From: Streptomyces sp. HSG2
GTDB lineage: Bacteria > Actinomycetota > Actinomycetes > Streptomycetales > Streptomycetaceae
DNA length: 64,000 bases
NCBI RefSeq assembly: GCF_016598575.1
Contig: NZ_CP066801.1
Span: 3,534,001-3,598,000 of the forward strand
Direction of reading: 5' to 3'
The notes beneath the pieces were generated by a model. That model saw only the letters and a list, made by a program, of their open reading frames with translations. It was not told the DNA's origin and searched no databases. The position numbers were made by a program, and so were the translations under genes. Shown here one piece after another: positions 25,422 to 35,532 of the stretch (the stretch's first letter is position 1; each line of letters opens with the position of its first letter).

Positions 25422-25724
25422 GTGGCCGCAACGGCATACAGTCCGCTTCACGCTCCGTCCAAACCCCTGGCGGAGCCGTCCGCCGACACCTGCACCCACC
25501 CGGACACGGACGGCCTCGACCCGTGCGCCTTCGGTTCCGAGGCCCTCTGCGTGGAGGCCCCGCTGACCAGCGAACCGCCCCTCCCCGAGGCCGAGCCGCT
25601 CACCAGCGAGTCGCCCTTCGCCGACGCGATGCCGCTGACCAGCGAATCCTCGCCCGAACTGACCGCGGTGGTGCCCGAGCAAGGCGTCCCCTCCTTCGAG
25701 GTCCCGGAAGTTCCGAGGTCGTAG
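25422..25724 (+). CDS. small repeat-containing protein upstream of malQ
   Basis: 100 residues from a GTG at 25422, with AAGGAG 5 bases upstream. Third codon positions are GC-rich, supporting a real gene. The N-terminal half holds three cysteines (DTCTHPD, LDPCAFG, ALCVEA). The middle has three tandem 12-residue units, each beginning PLTSE and rich in Pro/Glu/Ser; the rest is Pro/Glu/Val-rich. No membrane segment, no signal peptide and no family I recognise. The stop codon (TAG) is immediately followed by the ATG of malQ, so the two are co-transcribed and coupled. The repeats recall multi-core peptide precursors, but no modifying enzyme is adjacent. Confidence 0.65.
   Translation: MAATAYSPLHAPSKPLAEPSADTCTHPDTDGLDPCAFGSEALCVEAPLTSEPPLPEAEPLTSESPFADAMPLTSESSPELTAVVPEQGVPSFEVPEVPRS
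25560..25667 (+). repeat. three tandem 36-bp coding repeats (PLTSE units)
   Basis: Residues 47-82 of the small protein form three 12-residue units: PLTSEPPLPEAE, PLTSESPFADAM and PLTSESSPELTA. The first five residues are identical and the rest drift. At DNA level the conserved part is CC(G)CT(G/C)ACCAGCGA. Confidence 0.85.
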
Positions 25725-27839
25725 ATGACAGCCGCCGGGTCGGCCGAGCCGGAAGCCGGGGACCTGTCCCGGCTCGCCGCCCTGTACGGCGTCGACACCT
25801 CCTACCGACCCGCTCCCGACCGCACGGTGCCCGCCTCGGCGACCGCCGTCGCCTCGGCCCTGGCGGCCCTCGGCGTCGACGCCGGCGATCCGGACGCGAT
25901 CCGCGCCTCGATCGCCGCCCGCGAGGCGGAGCTGGCGGCCCGACTCCTGCCTCCCACCCTGGTCCGTTGGGGCGGCGGCGAGACGCCGACGCCGCTGAAG
26001 GCCCTGCCCGAGGGCACCCGCCTGCGGGTCGACACCGAGCAGGGCGACATCCGCACCGGAGTCCGCGCCGGCCCCCGCGCCGACATCGGCGACCTGCCCC
26101 CCGGCGTACACCGACTCACCGCCACGGCGCCCGACGGCCGAACCGCGCGCTGCCACCTCGTCGTCGCCCCGTCGCGACTCCCCACCCCGACCGGACGGAC
26201 CTACGGACTGTTGGTGCAGCTCTACTCGCTGCTCTCGGCCAACTCCTGGGGCATGGGGGACCTAGGCGACCTCGCCGAGCTGGCATCCTGGGCCGGACGG
26301 ACCCTCGGCGCCGGATTCGTGCAGGTCAATCCCCTTCACGCGATGGTCCCGGGCAGCCCCTCCGATCATTCCCCCTACCGCCCCTCCTCCCGGCGCTTCC
26401 CCGACCCCGTCCATCTGCGGATCGAGTACGTCCCCGAGTTCGCCCACCTCGAAGAGTCCGGCCGCGCCAGACTGCGCCCCCTGCTGGAGCAGGCCGAGCG
26501 GCTGCGCGCCTCGGTTCTGGAGGGCGGCGCCCTGATCGACCGGGACTCGGTGTGGGCGCTGAAACGCCAGGCGCTGGAAGTGCTGCGACCCGTGCCGCTC
26601 GGCCCCGGTCGCAACGCCGCCTACCACGACTACCTCGCCGACCGAGGCAGGGATCTGGAGGACCACGCCACCTGGTGCGCCCTCGCCGAGGCCCACGGCC
26701 CCGACTGGCGTCGCTGGCCCGAGGCCCTGCGCGACCCGCGCTCGCGGGCCACGGCCCGGGCCAGGGCCCGGCTCATGGAGCGCGTCGACTTCCATTCCTG
26801 GCTCGCCTGGCTCACCGAGTGCCAGCTCGCGGAAGCCCAGCTCACCGCGCGTGCCGCCGGGATGTCGGTCGGCGTCGTGCACGACCTCGCCGTCGGTGTC
26901 CACCCGGGTGGCTCCGACGTCTGGGCACACCCGGAGCGGTACGCCACCGGGATGGCGGCGGGCGCCCCACCGGACGCCTTCGACTCCCGAGGCCAGGACT
27001 GGGGACTGCCACCCTTGCGACCGGACCGGCTCGCCGAGTCGGGGTACGCGCCCTTCCGTGACCTGTTGCGCGGCCTCTTCCGTCACGCGGGCGCCGTACG
27101 CGTGGACCACGTGATGGGCCTCTTCCGCCTCTGGTGGGTCCCCCGCGGCCGTCCGCCCTCCGAAGGTGTCTACGTCCGCTACGACGCCGAGGCCATGCTG
27201 GCCGTCCTGGTGCTGGAGGCGGCCCGCGCGGGGGTCGTGGTGATCGGCGAGGACCTCGGCACCGTGGAACCCCACATGCGCGAGGCGCTGCGCGAACGCG
27301 GAGTGCTCGGCACGTCGGTGCTGTGGTTCGAGCGGGATCACGAGGGCGACGGCGGACCACTTCACCCGGTCCGCTGGCGCGCGGACACGCTGGCCGCCGC
27401 CACCACGCACGATCTGCCTCCGGTCGCCTCCCGCCTCACCGGCGGCCATGTCGAGCTGCGTGCGGGGCTCGGGCTGCTGGACCGCTCGGTCGAGACGGAA
27501 CGGGCGGCGGCGGAGGCCGACACCCGGGAGTGGGTCGCGCTCTTCTCCGAACTCGGCCTCCTGCCCGAGGCGGAGAGCGGCTCCCTCTCGGAGGAGGCCG
27601 CCATCCGGGCCGTCTACCGGTGCCTGTTGGCCACCCCCGCCCGTTTGGTCGGCATCTGGCTGCCCGACGCGATCGGCGACCGCCGGCCGCAGAACCTGCC
27701 CGGCACCCGCGACCAGTACCCGAACTGGCGGCTCCCGATCGCCGACGCCTCGGGCCGGCCGGTCACCTTGGAGGAGCTGGCCGAATCGCCTCGGTTGCAC
27801 GCGCTGCTGGAGGCGGTCCGGGCCGGCACGGGCCGCTGA
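25725..27839 (+). CDS. malQ: 4-alpha-glucanotransferase (amylomaltase)
   Basis: 704 residues, GH77 family. It moves alpha-1,4-glucan segments between maltodextrins in the cytoplasm. Visible catalytic motifs are nucleophile Asp in AVRVDHVMGLFR, acid/base Glu in VVIGEDLGTVE, and the stabilising Asp in TTHDLPP. The N-terminal extension of about 150 residues before YGLLVQLYSLLSANSWGMGDL is usual for actinobacterial MalQ. The ATG directly abuts the stop of the upstream small protein. No other maltose or glycogen gene is near. Length is normal for the family. Confidence 0.95.
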   Translation: MTAAGSAEPEAGDLSRLAALYGVDTSYRPAPDRTVPASATAVASALAALGVDAGDPDAIRASIAAREAELAARLLPPTLVRWGGGETPTPLKALPEGTRLRVDTEQGDIRTGVRAGPRADIGDLPPGVHRLTATAPDGRTARCHLVVAPSRLPTPTGRTYGLLVQLYSLLSANSWGMGDLGDLAELASWAGRTLGAGFVQVNPLHAMVPGSPSDHSPYRPSSRRFPDPVHLRIEYVPEFAHLEESGRARLRPLLEQAERLRASVLEGGALIDRDSVWALKRQALEVLRPVPLGPGRNAAYHDYLADRGRDLEDHATWCALAEAHGPDWRRWPEALRDPRSRATARARARLMERVDFHSWLAWLTECQLAEAQLTARAAGMSVGVVHDLAVGVHPGGSDVWAHPERYATGMAAGAPPDAFDSRGQDWGLPPLRPDRLAESGYAPFRDLLRGLFRHAGAVRVDHVMGLFRLWWVPRGRPPSEGVYVRYDAEAMLAVLVLEAARAGVVVIGEDLGTVEPHMREALRERGVLGTSVLWFERDHEGDGGPLHPVRWRADTLAAATTHDLPPVASRLTGGHVELRAGLGLLDRSVETERAAAEADTREWVALFSELGLLPEAESGSLSEEAAIRAVYRCLLATPARLVGIWLPDAIGDRRPQNLPGTRDQYPNWRLPIADASGRPVTLEELAESPRLHALLEAVRAGTGR

Positions 27840-27980
27840 CCGGGGCGCGTCGGCGTGGATCGGCGTCGACCGCGTGGCGGCGCGGGCGGCCCGCCGCGCG
27901 GTCGGGGTGCCCCACCGCCCCGGCGGGAGGTGTGGCGGTGGGGCACCCCGAGCGCGCGCGGCCCCCGAGCGTTCGCTACC

Positions 27981-28012
27981 TTGTGGACCGTGGACAACTT
28001 GTGGACCGTGGA
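27981..28012 (+). repeat. direct repeat at the start of the small membrane protein gene
   Basis: TTGTGGACCGTGGA occurs twice with an 18-bp period (27981-27994 and 27999-28012). It is in frame with the gene and contains several possible GTG/TTG starts, so the true start is ambiguous. Confidence 0.8.
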
Positions 28013-28292
28013 GAAGAAGAACGCCCTGCGCGCCGGCGTCCTGGGCGCCGGTACGACGCTGATGCTGCTGCTCGTGTCGTCCCCCGCGTCGGCACTGACC
28101 CGCGACGACGGCGACGACCCCGGCCCCGGCCTGAGCGTCGTCGAGACGCTGGGGTTGTTCGTCTTCACCCCGATCGTCCTCTTCCTGGTCATCGCCGGCA
28201 TCACCATGGCCCTGGACCGGTCCAAGCCCGAGCACCTGGTCAAGGCCCGCCCCTCCGGGGCCGAGGCCGCCGCGGCGGACACCAAGTCCTGA
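28008..28292 (+). CDS. small secreted/membrane protein, conserved hypothetical
   Basis: 94 residues from the GTG at 28008 (VEKKNALRAGV); GTG 27990 is an alternative, and neither has a clear ribosome site. A signal-peptide-like helix (AGVLGAGTTLMLLLVSSPASA) is followed by an acidic stretch (TRDDGDDPGPGLSV), one membrane helix (LGLFVFTPIVLFLVIAGITMAL) and a basic-then-polar cytoplasmic tail. The layout suggests cleavage or a two-pass topology, with the acidic loop outside. I have seen similar small proteins in Streptomyces, but no function is known to me. Confidence 0.7.
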   Translation: MEKKNALRAGVLGAGTTLMLLLVSSPASALTRDDGDDPGPGLSVVETLGLFVFTPIVLFLVIAGITMALDRSKPEHLVKARPSGAEAAAADTKS

Positions 28293-28585
28293 CGGCGCGC
28301 GTCGCACCGTCTGGTCCCGTTCGCGTCGTGGCAGGCGCCGGTGACCGTGCCGACCGGCAGGGGCGGGTACGTGGCGATGGGTCGGTGCCTCCCTCGCTGT
28401 CGGGGCGGGACGCGGCCGCGGAAGTCGCCGATCGGGGCGTTTCGGTGTAGCGGCCCGGACGACGTGTGGTCGCGGTGCCGGTGCCTTCGGTGGAAGGCGG
28501 GCGGGTCCCCTCCGGGGGCCTGGCGGGCAGGGGACGGCGGCGGGGGCGTGGCTCGGACCCGGCACGAGCCGGTGTCCCGGCCCGG
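28293..28585. other. 293-bp intergenic stretch
   Basis: Lies between two convergent genes (small membrane protein, plus; TetR regulator, minus). I see no convincing coding frame and no perfect terminator stem. Confidence 0.4.
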
Positions 28586-29152
28586 TCAGGGGCTCGGCGC
28601 CGTTAGATAGCGCTGGAGCGTGGGGGCCAGCCACGCCACGATCTCCTCGGGGGGCATGGCCGCGGCCGGCGGAAGACGCAGCACATACCGGGTCAGGGCG
28701 AGCCCGAGCAGTTGGGAGGCGGCCAACGCGGCCCGCGTCGGTACCTGCTCGGGGTCCGGGCAGATCCGGGCGACCAGGGGCAGCAGTTGGTCTCTGAACA
28801 CGCCCTGGGTGCGCTCGGCCCCCGCCTGATTCGCGGCGGCGACCCTCAGGAGGGCCGTCGGGACCTCGTTCTCCTCCCAGAGGTCGAGGAAGTGGCGCAC
28901 CAGGGCCTCTCCGACGGTGTCGCGGGGCAGGGTCGAGGGGTCGGGGAGACCGAGGTCCACGGTGGCCGCCGCCGCGAACAGGCCCTCCTTGCTGCCGTAG
29001 TAGCGCATCACCATCGAGGGGTCGATGCGGGCGTCCCGGGCGACGGCCCTGATGGTGGTCCGTTCGTATCCGTCCAAGGCGAAGCGCTCGCGCGCGGCTT
29101 CGAGAATGGCGGCTCGGGTGGTGTCCGAGCGCCGAGAGGTCGGTGGGGGCAT
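28586..29152 (-). CDS. TetR-family transcriptional regulator
   Basis: 188 residues from the ATG at 29152. The N-terminal helix-turn-helix is typical: TTRAAILEAARERFALDGYERTTIRAVARDARIDPSMVMRYYGSKEGLF. The C-terminal ligand-binding part begins VRHFLDLWEENEVPTALLRV. It is divergent from the FAD monooxygenase gene, the usual arrangement for a TetR repressor controlling a redox enzyme. Its likely operator is the GTCAACA/TGTTGAC inverted repeat in the shared 293-bp region. A ligand related to the monooxygenase substrate is inferred. Confidence 0.93.
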   Translation of the reverse strand: MPPPTSRRSDTTRAAILEAARERFALDGYERTTIRAVARDARIDPSMVMRYYGSKEGLFAAAATVDLGLPDPSTLPRDTVGEALVRHFLDLWEENEVPTALLRVAAANQAGAERTQGVFRDQLLPLVARICPDPEQVPTRAALAASQLLGLALTRYVLRLPPAAAMPPEEIVAWLAPTLQRYLTAPSP

Positions 29153-29236
29153 GCCGCCAGAATATGTCAACGTTCGTTGGCCGGAATTCGTCGGTGAGTC
29201 CCCTCGGTGTCTGCTTTCCGGCCTCCGGTCCGCGAT

Positions 29237-29290
29237 GTCAACACGCGTTTGCCAACACATGTTGACGTCCCTTCGTGCCCGCCCTAGCCT
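29237..29290 (+). promoter_or_regulatory. monooxygenase promoter overlapped by an inverted repeat
   Basis: TTGACG (29262-29267), 17 bases, then TAGCCT (29285-29290) form a good vegetative-type promoter for the monooxygenase gene. The -35 box lies in an inverted repeat with arms GTCAACA (29237-29243) and TGTTGAC (29260-29266). A further TGTCAACG-like half-site lies near 29164. This fits repression by the divergent TetR protein. Confidence 0.65.
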
Positions 29291-29445
29291 GGCAACAGGC
29301 TCCGGCTCGACTGTCGCCCCGTGTGGGCGGTCGGACGAGGCGGACGGGTCCGCCGGCCCACGCTTGTCGTTCCACGCTCGTCGGCCCACCGTTCTCCGCT
29401 CCGGCGCGGGCCCCGCCGGTGCGACCGACCCACCGGAGGAGACCC

Positions 29446-30906
29446 ATGAACGAGACGCTCGACGACGGCCCTCGCCCCTCCGTCGTTGTCGTGGGCTCCG
29501 GCCCGACCGGTCTGTTGCTGGCGGGAGACCTGGCCGACGCCGGCATCCCCGTCACCGTCGTCGAGAAGCGCCCGCCGGGGATCGACAACCTCACCCGTGC
29601 CTTCGCCGTGCACGCCCGCACCCTGGAACAGTTCGACGTCCGCGGCCTCCTCGACGAACTGGAGCCGATGGGGCGTCCGCTGGAGCGGCTGCGCGTCTTC
29701 GGCCGACTCACCCTCGATCTGGGCGAGCTGCCCTCCCGCCACCGCCACCTCCTCGTGGTCCCGCAGTACGAAGTGGAGCGCGCCCTGGAGCGGCGAGCCG
29801 TCGCCCGCGGAGCGGCATTCCGGTACGAGACGGAGGTGACCGGTGTCCGCCAGGACCGGGACGGCGTCACCGTCGACGTCCGTGACCCCGACGGATCCCC
29901 GGGGACGCTGCGGGCCGCCTACGTCGTCGGCGCCGACGGCCTCCGCAGTACCGTGCGCGGCTCGCTCGGCCTGCCCTTCCCCGGGCACACCGTCATCCGG
30001 TCCGTCGTCCTGGCCGACGTGCGCCTCGGCGAGGACCCCGAAGCCCTGCTGACGGTCGACGGCTCTCGTGGTGCCTTCGCGCTCCTCGTGCCGTTCGGAG
30101 ACGGCTACCACCGGGTCGTGTGCTGGCACCGGGAGCGGAACGAGCCCGACGGCCGGCCGGTGAGCCTGGCCGAGGTCAGGGAGATCACCCGCCTGGCCCT
30201 CGGCCGTGACCTCGGGATACGCGACGCCCGCTGGATGTCGCGGTTCCACAGCGACGAGCGTCAGGCGCCCGCCTACCGTGTCGGTCGGGTCTTCCTCGCG
30301 GGCGACGCGGCCCACGTCCACACTCCGGCGGGGGGACAGGGCATGAACACCGGGCTCCAGGACGCGGCCAACCTGTCCTGGAAGCTGGCCGCCGTGCTTC
30401 GCGGACACGCCGCGCCCGAACTCCTCGACACCTACCAGGCCGAACGACACCCGGTGGGGCGTGCGGCGCTGCGCAGCAGCGGGGCCATCGTGCGGCTGGT
30501 GACCGCCGACCGCCCCTGGACTCGGACGGCGCGGGCCGTCGCCACCGCCGTCCTCTCTCGGGTGGGTCCCGTCCGCCGGCGGGTGATCGGTCAGATCTCC
30601 GGGATCGGCTACCGCTACCCCGCGCCCCGAGGCGCCCACCCTCTGGTCGGCGTGCGCGTCCCCGACGTGGCCCTCGCCGGTGGCGGTCGGCTCTTCGAGG
30701 CGCTGCGCGGCGGCAGGTTCGTGCTCGTCACGCCGGACGGTGGCGCGACCCCGGACCGCCCGGACGAGGGCCGACTCGCCGTGACCCGCTGGGCGGGCGA
30801 CCGCCGGACGACGCTGCTGGTCAGGCCCGACGGGTACGTGGCGTGGGCCGCGACCGAGGCCGGCCCGCGCGAGATCGAGTCCGCCCTCGCCGCGCACGTC
30901 GGCTGA
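29446..30906 (+). CDS. FAD-dependent aromatic monooxygenase (PheA/TetX type)
   Basis: 486 residues; ATG at 29446 after GGAGGAG. It shows the FAD-binding GxGxxG motif (VVVVGSGPTGLLLAGDLADAG), the DG motif (VVGADGLRSTVRGSLG) and the second FAD motif (GRVFLAGDAAHVHTPAGGQG followed by NTGLQDAANLSWKLA). This is the group of NAD(P)H-dependent single-component flavin monooxygenases that hydroxylate phenols, polyketides or antibiotics such as rifampicin and tetracycline. The C-terminal thioredoxin-like part is short (LVTPDGG...LLVRPDGYVAW). The divergent TetR gene suggests inducible expression. Substrate unknown; xenobiotic detoxification is likely. Confidence 0.92.
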   Translation: MNETLDDGPRPSVVVVGSGPTGLLLAGDLADAGIPVTVVEKRPPGIDNLTRAFAVHARTLEQFDVRGLLDELEPMGRPLERLRVFGRLTLDLGELPSRHRHLLVVPQYEVERALERRAVARGAAFRYETEVTGVRQDRDGVTVDVRDPDGSPGTLRAAYVVGADGLRSTVRGSLGLPFPGHTVIRSVVLADVRLGEDPEALLTVDGSRGAFALLVPFGDGYHRVVCWHRERNEPDGRPVSLAEVREITRLALGRDLGIRDARWMSRFHSDERQAPAYRVGRVFLAGDAAHVHTPAGGQGMNTGLQDAANLSWKLAAVLRGHAAPELLDTYQAERHPVGRAALRSSGAIVRLVTADRPWTRTARAVATAVLSRVGPVRRRVIGQISGIGYRYPAPRGAHPLVGVRVPDVALAGGGRLFEALRGGRFVLVTPDGGATPDRPDEGRLAVTRWAGDRRTTLLVRPDGYVAWAATEAGPREIESALAAHVG

Positions 30907-30939
30907 GCCTCGGCGGGCAGGGCGTCAAGGGTGCGTCGG

Positions 30940-31122
30940 TCAGGCGACCGCGGCCTCCACCGCCAGGACGGTGACGATGGCCACCCACGCGCACACACCG
31001 AGGGCGGCCGAGAGGGCGGCGCCTACGGGCATGCCCCGCTCAGGCGTCTTCCCCGTGTCGGTCTCCCGCAGGAACGGGTCGGCGGAGGCGTCGGCGACGC
31101 CGAGGAGCGCGTACTCGGTCAT
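30940..31122 (-). CDS. small membrane peptide 4 (60 residues)
   Basis: ATG at 31122 with GGGAGA about 9 bases upstream. The product has a polar N-terminal half (MTEYALLGVADASADPFLRE) and one hydrophobic C-terminal helix (VGAALSAALGVCAWVAIVTVLAVEAAVA). The plan is the same as small peptides 1-3 and 5: about 60 residues, leader, one helix, small C-terminal residue. It follows aminopeptidase N on the same strand after a 195-bp gap. Function unknown. Confidence 0.6.
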   Translation of the reverse strand: MTEYALLGVADASADPFLRETDTGKTPERGMPVGAALSAALGVCAWVAIVTVLAVEAAVA

Positions 31123-31317
31123 GATGGACGTTCTCCCTGGTCAAGAGATGGGCCTCGACCATCGAGCCTCGCAGAGTGGCCGGCGACGTCGCGTCCCCCC
31201 GCCGGCCCGAGAGTCGGGGGGACGCGCCTCCGCCACTCGGTGGAGGGGGCCACCCGGCGAACTCCGCGCGTGGCCACCGGGCGCCCGGCGGTTCGCCGGA
31301 CGCCCGCGCTCGGTCGG

Positions 31318-33897
31318 TCAGTGGGCCGCCGCGTCCGCGGCGCGGGCCCGCAGCGCCCGCTCGACGCCGGACCGGGACTCCGACACCAGGCGCCGCAGGG
31401 CCGCGCTCGGCTCGGCCTCCGAAAGCCAGGCGTCCGTCCGCTCCAGGGTGTCCCGGGACACCTGGACCGCGGGGTAGAGGCCGATGGCGATCTGCTGGGC
31501 CATCTCGTGCGAGCGGGTCTCCCACGCGCCCTTGAGCACCTCGAAGTACCGCTCGGTGTAGGGGGCGAGCAGCTCCCGCTGGTCGGTCTGGACAAACCCC
31601 GCGATCACCGCCGCCTGCACGGCGTTCGGCAGCTTGTCCGACTCGACCACCGAGGCCCAGGCCTCCGCCTTCGCTTCCGCCGTCGGCCGCGCCGCGCGCG
31701 CGGTGGCGGCGTGCCGGTCGCCCGCCGCGGTCCGGTCCCGGGCGTGCTCGGCGTCGATCTCCGTCTCGGCGAACCGACCCGTCGCCGCCAGCCGTTGGAC
31801 GAACGCCCAGCGCAGCTCGGTGTCGACGGCCAGACCCTCGATCTCCCCAGAGCCGTCCAACAGACCCCGCAGGAGGTCGAGCTGCTCCGACGTCCGGGCG
31901 GTCTCGGCGAACGCGCGCGCCCAGGCCAGTTGGTGGTCGCCGCCCGGGGTCGCCGTGTGGAGGTGGTCTAGCGTGGCCTCCGTCCAGCGGGTGAGCAGTT
32001 CCTCCCGGGCGGTCGGGGCCGCGTAGAGGTCGATCGCGAGTTTCACCTGGCGTTGCAGCGACTGCACCACGCCGATGTCCGACTCCTTGGCGATGCCGGA
32101 CAGCACCAGGGAGAGGTAGTCCCGAGCGGGTAGCTCCGCGTCGCGCGTCATGTCCCAGGCGGACGCCCAGCACAGGGCACGGGGCAGGGACTGCTCGAAG
32201 TCGCCCAGGCGCGCGGTGACGAAGGCCAGGGACTCCTCGTCGAGCCGGACCTTGGCGTAGGAGAGGTCGTCGTCGTTCAGCAGCACGACCGCCGGGCGCT
32301 TGGCGCCGACGAGCTGAGGCACGTCCGTCAACTCGCCGTCCACGTCCAGCTCCACGCGCTCGCCACGCACCAGCTTTCCTGACGCGTCCGGCTCGTAGCA
32401 GCCGATGGCGATGCGATGCGGGCGCAACGTCGGCTCGCCCGTGGCGCCCGCCGGCAGCGCGGGGGCCTCCTGCCGGACGGCGAAGGAGACGATGCGTCCC
32501 TCGGCGTCGACATCGACGACGGGCCGAAGGACGTTGATCCCGGCCGTCTCCAACCAGGCCCGGGACCAGGCCGACAGGTCCCGGCCAGAGGTCTCCTCCA
32601 GCGCGCCGAGCAGGTCCGTCAATCGGGTGTTGCCGAACGCGTGGCGCTCGAAGTAGGCCTGCACGCCCCGGAAGAACTCGTCCTCGCCGACGTAGGCGAC
32701 CAGTTGCTTCAGGACGGAGGCGCCCTTGGCGTAGGTGATGCCGTCGAAGTTGACGAGAACGTCGTCCAGGTCGCCGATGTCCGCCATGATCGGGTGGGTG
32801 GAGGGCAACTGGTCCTGTCGGTAGGCCCAGGTCTTCATCGAGTTGGCGAACGTCGTCCAGGAGTGCGGCCACCGGGATCCGGGCGCCGCGGCCTGGCAGG
32901 CGATCGAGGTGTAGGTGGCGAACGACTCGTTCAACCAGAGGTCGTTCCACCACTCCATGGTGACCAGGTCGCCGAACCACATGTGGGCCAGCTCGTGCAG
33001 GATGGTCTCGGCGCGCACCTCGTACGCGGCGTCCGTCACCTTCGACCGGAAGATGTACTGGTCGCGGATGGTGACCGCGCCCGCGTTCTCCATCGCCCCC
33101 GCGTTGAACTCCGGCACGAACAACTGGTCGTACTTCTCGAACGGGTAGGGGTAGTGGAACTTCTCCTGGAACCAGTCGAAGCCCTGTCGGGTGACCTCGA
33201 AGATGGCGTCGGAGTCGAGGTGTTCGGCGAGCGAGGGCCGGCAGTAGATGCCGAGCGGCACGCTCTGGCCGTCCTTCTCGTAGACGCTGTGCACCGAGTG
33301 GTAGGGGCCGACGACGAGGGCGGTGATGTAGGTCGAGATCCGCGGGGTCGGCGCGAAGGCCCACACGTTGTCCCGAGGTTCCGGCGTGGGGGAGTTGGAG
33401 ACGACCGTCCAGCCCTCGGGTGCCTTCACGGTGAAGCGGAAGGTCGCCTTGAGGTCGGGCTGCTCGAAGCTCGCGAACACCCGGCGGGCGTCCGGCACCT
33501 CGAACTGGGTGTACAAGTAAACCTGTTCGTCCACCGGATCGACGAACTTGTGCAGTCCCTCACCCGTGTTGGTGTACGCGCAGTCGGCGACCACCCTCAG
33601 GACGTTGCGGCCGGGCAACAGGCCCGGCAGGGCGATCCGCGCGTTGGCGAACACCTCGCCCGGCACCAGCGCGTCGCCGTTCAGAGTGACCTCGTGGACG
33701 GTGGGGGCCACCAGGTCGATGAACGACGCCGCCTCCCCGTCCGCGTCGGCGGCGACGTCGAAGCGCACCGTGGTAACGGACCGGAAGGTGTCGTCTCCCT
33801 GGGCCCCGGACAGATCCAGGTCGATCTCGTAGGAGTCGACGGTGAGCAGCTTCGCCCGCCGCCGTGCCTCTTCGCGAGTCAGGTTTGTGCCAGGCAC
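31318..33897 (-). CDS. pepN: aminopeptidase N, M1 family (copy 1)
   Basis: 859 residues from a GTG at 33897 with GAGGAGATGACC upstream. Zinc-dependent M1 metallopeptidase removing N-terminal amino acids from peptides in the cytoplasm. It shows the exopeptidase motif GAMEN (FNAGAMENAGAVTIRD), the zinc site HELAH (first His at residue 301) with its second Glu in NDLWLNESFATY. The long C-terminal helical domain is of the ERAP1-like type, and the length is normal for actinobacterial PepN. A second full-length copy lies at 41431-44010. asd lies upstream on the same strand but is separated by a terminator. Confidence 0.96.
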   Translation of the reverse strand: MPGTNLTREEARRRAKLLTVDSYEIDLDLSGAQGDDTFRSVTTVRFDVAADADGEAASFIDLVAPTVHEVTLNGDALVPGEVFANARIALPGLLPGRNVLRVVADCAYTNTGEGLHKFVDPVDEQVYLYTQFEVPDARRVFASFEQPDLKATFRFTVKAPEGWTVVSNSPTPEPRDNVWAFAPTPRISTYITALVVGPYHSVHSVYEKDGQSVPLGIYCRPSLAEHLDSDAIFEVTRQGFDWFQEKFHYPYPFEKYDQLFVPEFNAGAMENAGAVTIRDQYIFRSKVTDAAYEVRAETILHELAHMWFGDLVTMEWWNDLWLNESFATYTSIACQAAAPGSRWPHSWTTFANSMKTWAYRQDQLPSTHPIMADIGDLDDVLVNFDGITYAKGASVLKQLVAYVGEDEFFRGVQAYFERHAFGNTRLTDLLGALEETSGRDLSAWSRAWLETAGINVLRPVVDVDAEGRIVSFAVRQEAPALPAGATGEPTLRPHRIAIGCYEPDASGKLVRGERVELDVDGELTDVPQLVGAKRPAVVLLNDDDLSYAKVRLDEESLAFVTARLGDFEQSLPRALCWASAWDMTRDAELPARDYLSLVLSGIAKESDIGVVQSLQRQVKLAIDLYAAPTAREELLTRWTEATLDHLHTATPGGDHQLAWARAFAETARTSEQLDLLRGLLDGSGEIEGLAVDTELRWAFVQRLAATGRFAETEIDAEHARDRTAAGDRHAATARAARPTAEAKAEAWASVVESDKLPNAVQAAVIAGFVQTDQRELLAPYTERYFEVLKGAWETRSHEMAQQIAIGLYPAVQVSRDTLERTDAWLSEAEPSAALRRLVSESRSGVERALRARAADAAAH

Positions 33898-34029
33898 GCG
33901 GTCATCTCCTCGTTTCGTGTGCGTCGCGTCATCCTTCCACGCCCGACGCGCCGGGCGCGATGTCCGGTTCTCGTCGGTCGGAGCCTGCCCGCTCCGAGTG
34001 CCGCCCTGGCCTCGACGGGTGGACGCGGG

Positions 34030-34071
34030 GAGGCCCGCCGGCCCCCGGTGACACCGGGAACGGCGGGCCTC
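34030..34071 (-). terminator. terminator of asd
   Basis: Nested perfect hairpin: outer arms GAGGCCCGCCG (34030-34040) and CGGCGGGCCTC (34061-34071), inner arms CCCGGTG and CACCGGG with a single-base loop. It starts 30 bp past the asd stop. No U-tract, as usual in Streptomyces. Confidence 0.85.
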
Positions 34072-34100
34072 TCACCCGAGGGTGCCGGTGCGCCGGAGGG

Positions 34101-35519
<1,419 letters not shown>

Positions 35520-35532
35520 TCAGGGCGACGAC

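Noticed and set aside
25560..25667. CRISPR array or DNA-level satellite
   Set aside because: The three 36-bp units are coding repeats with drifted sequence and no spacers.
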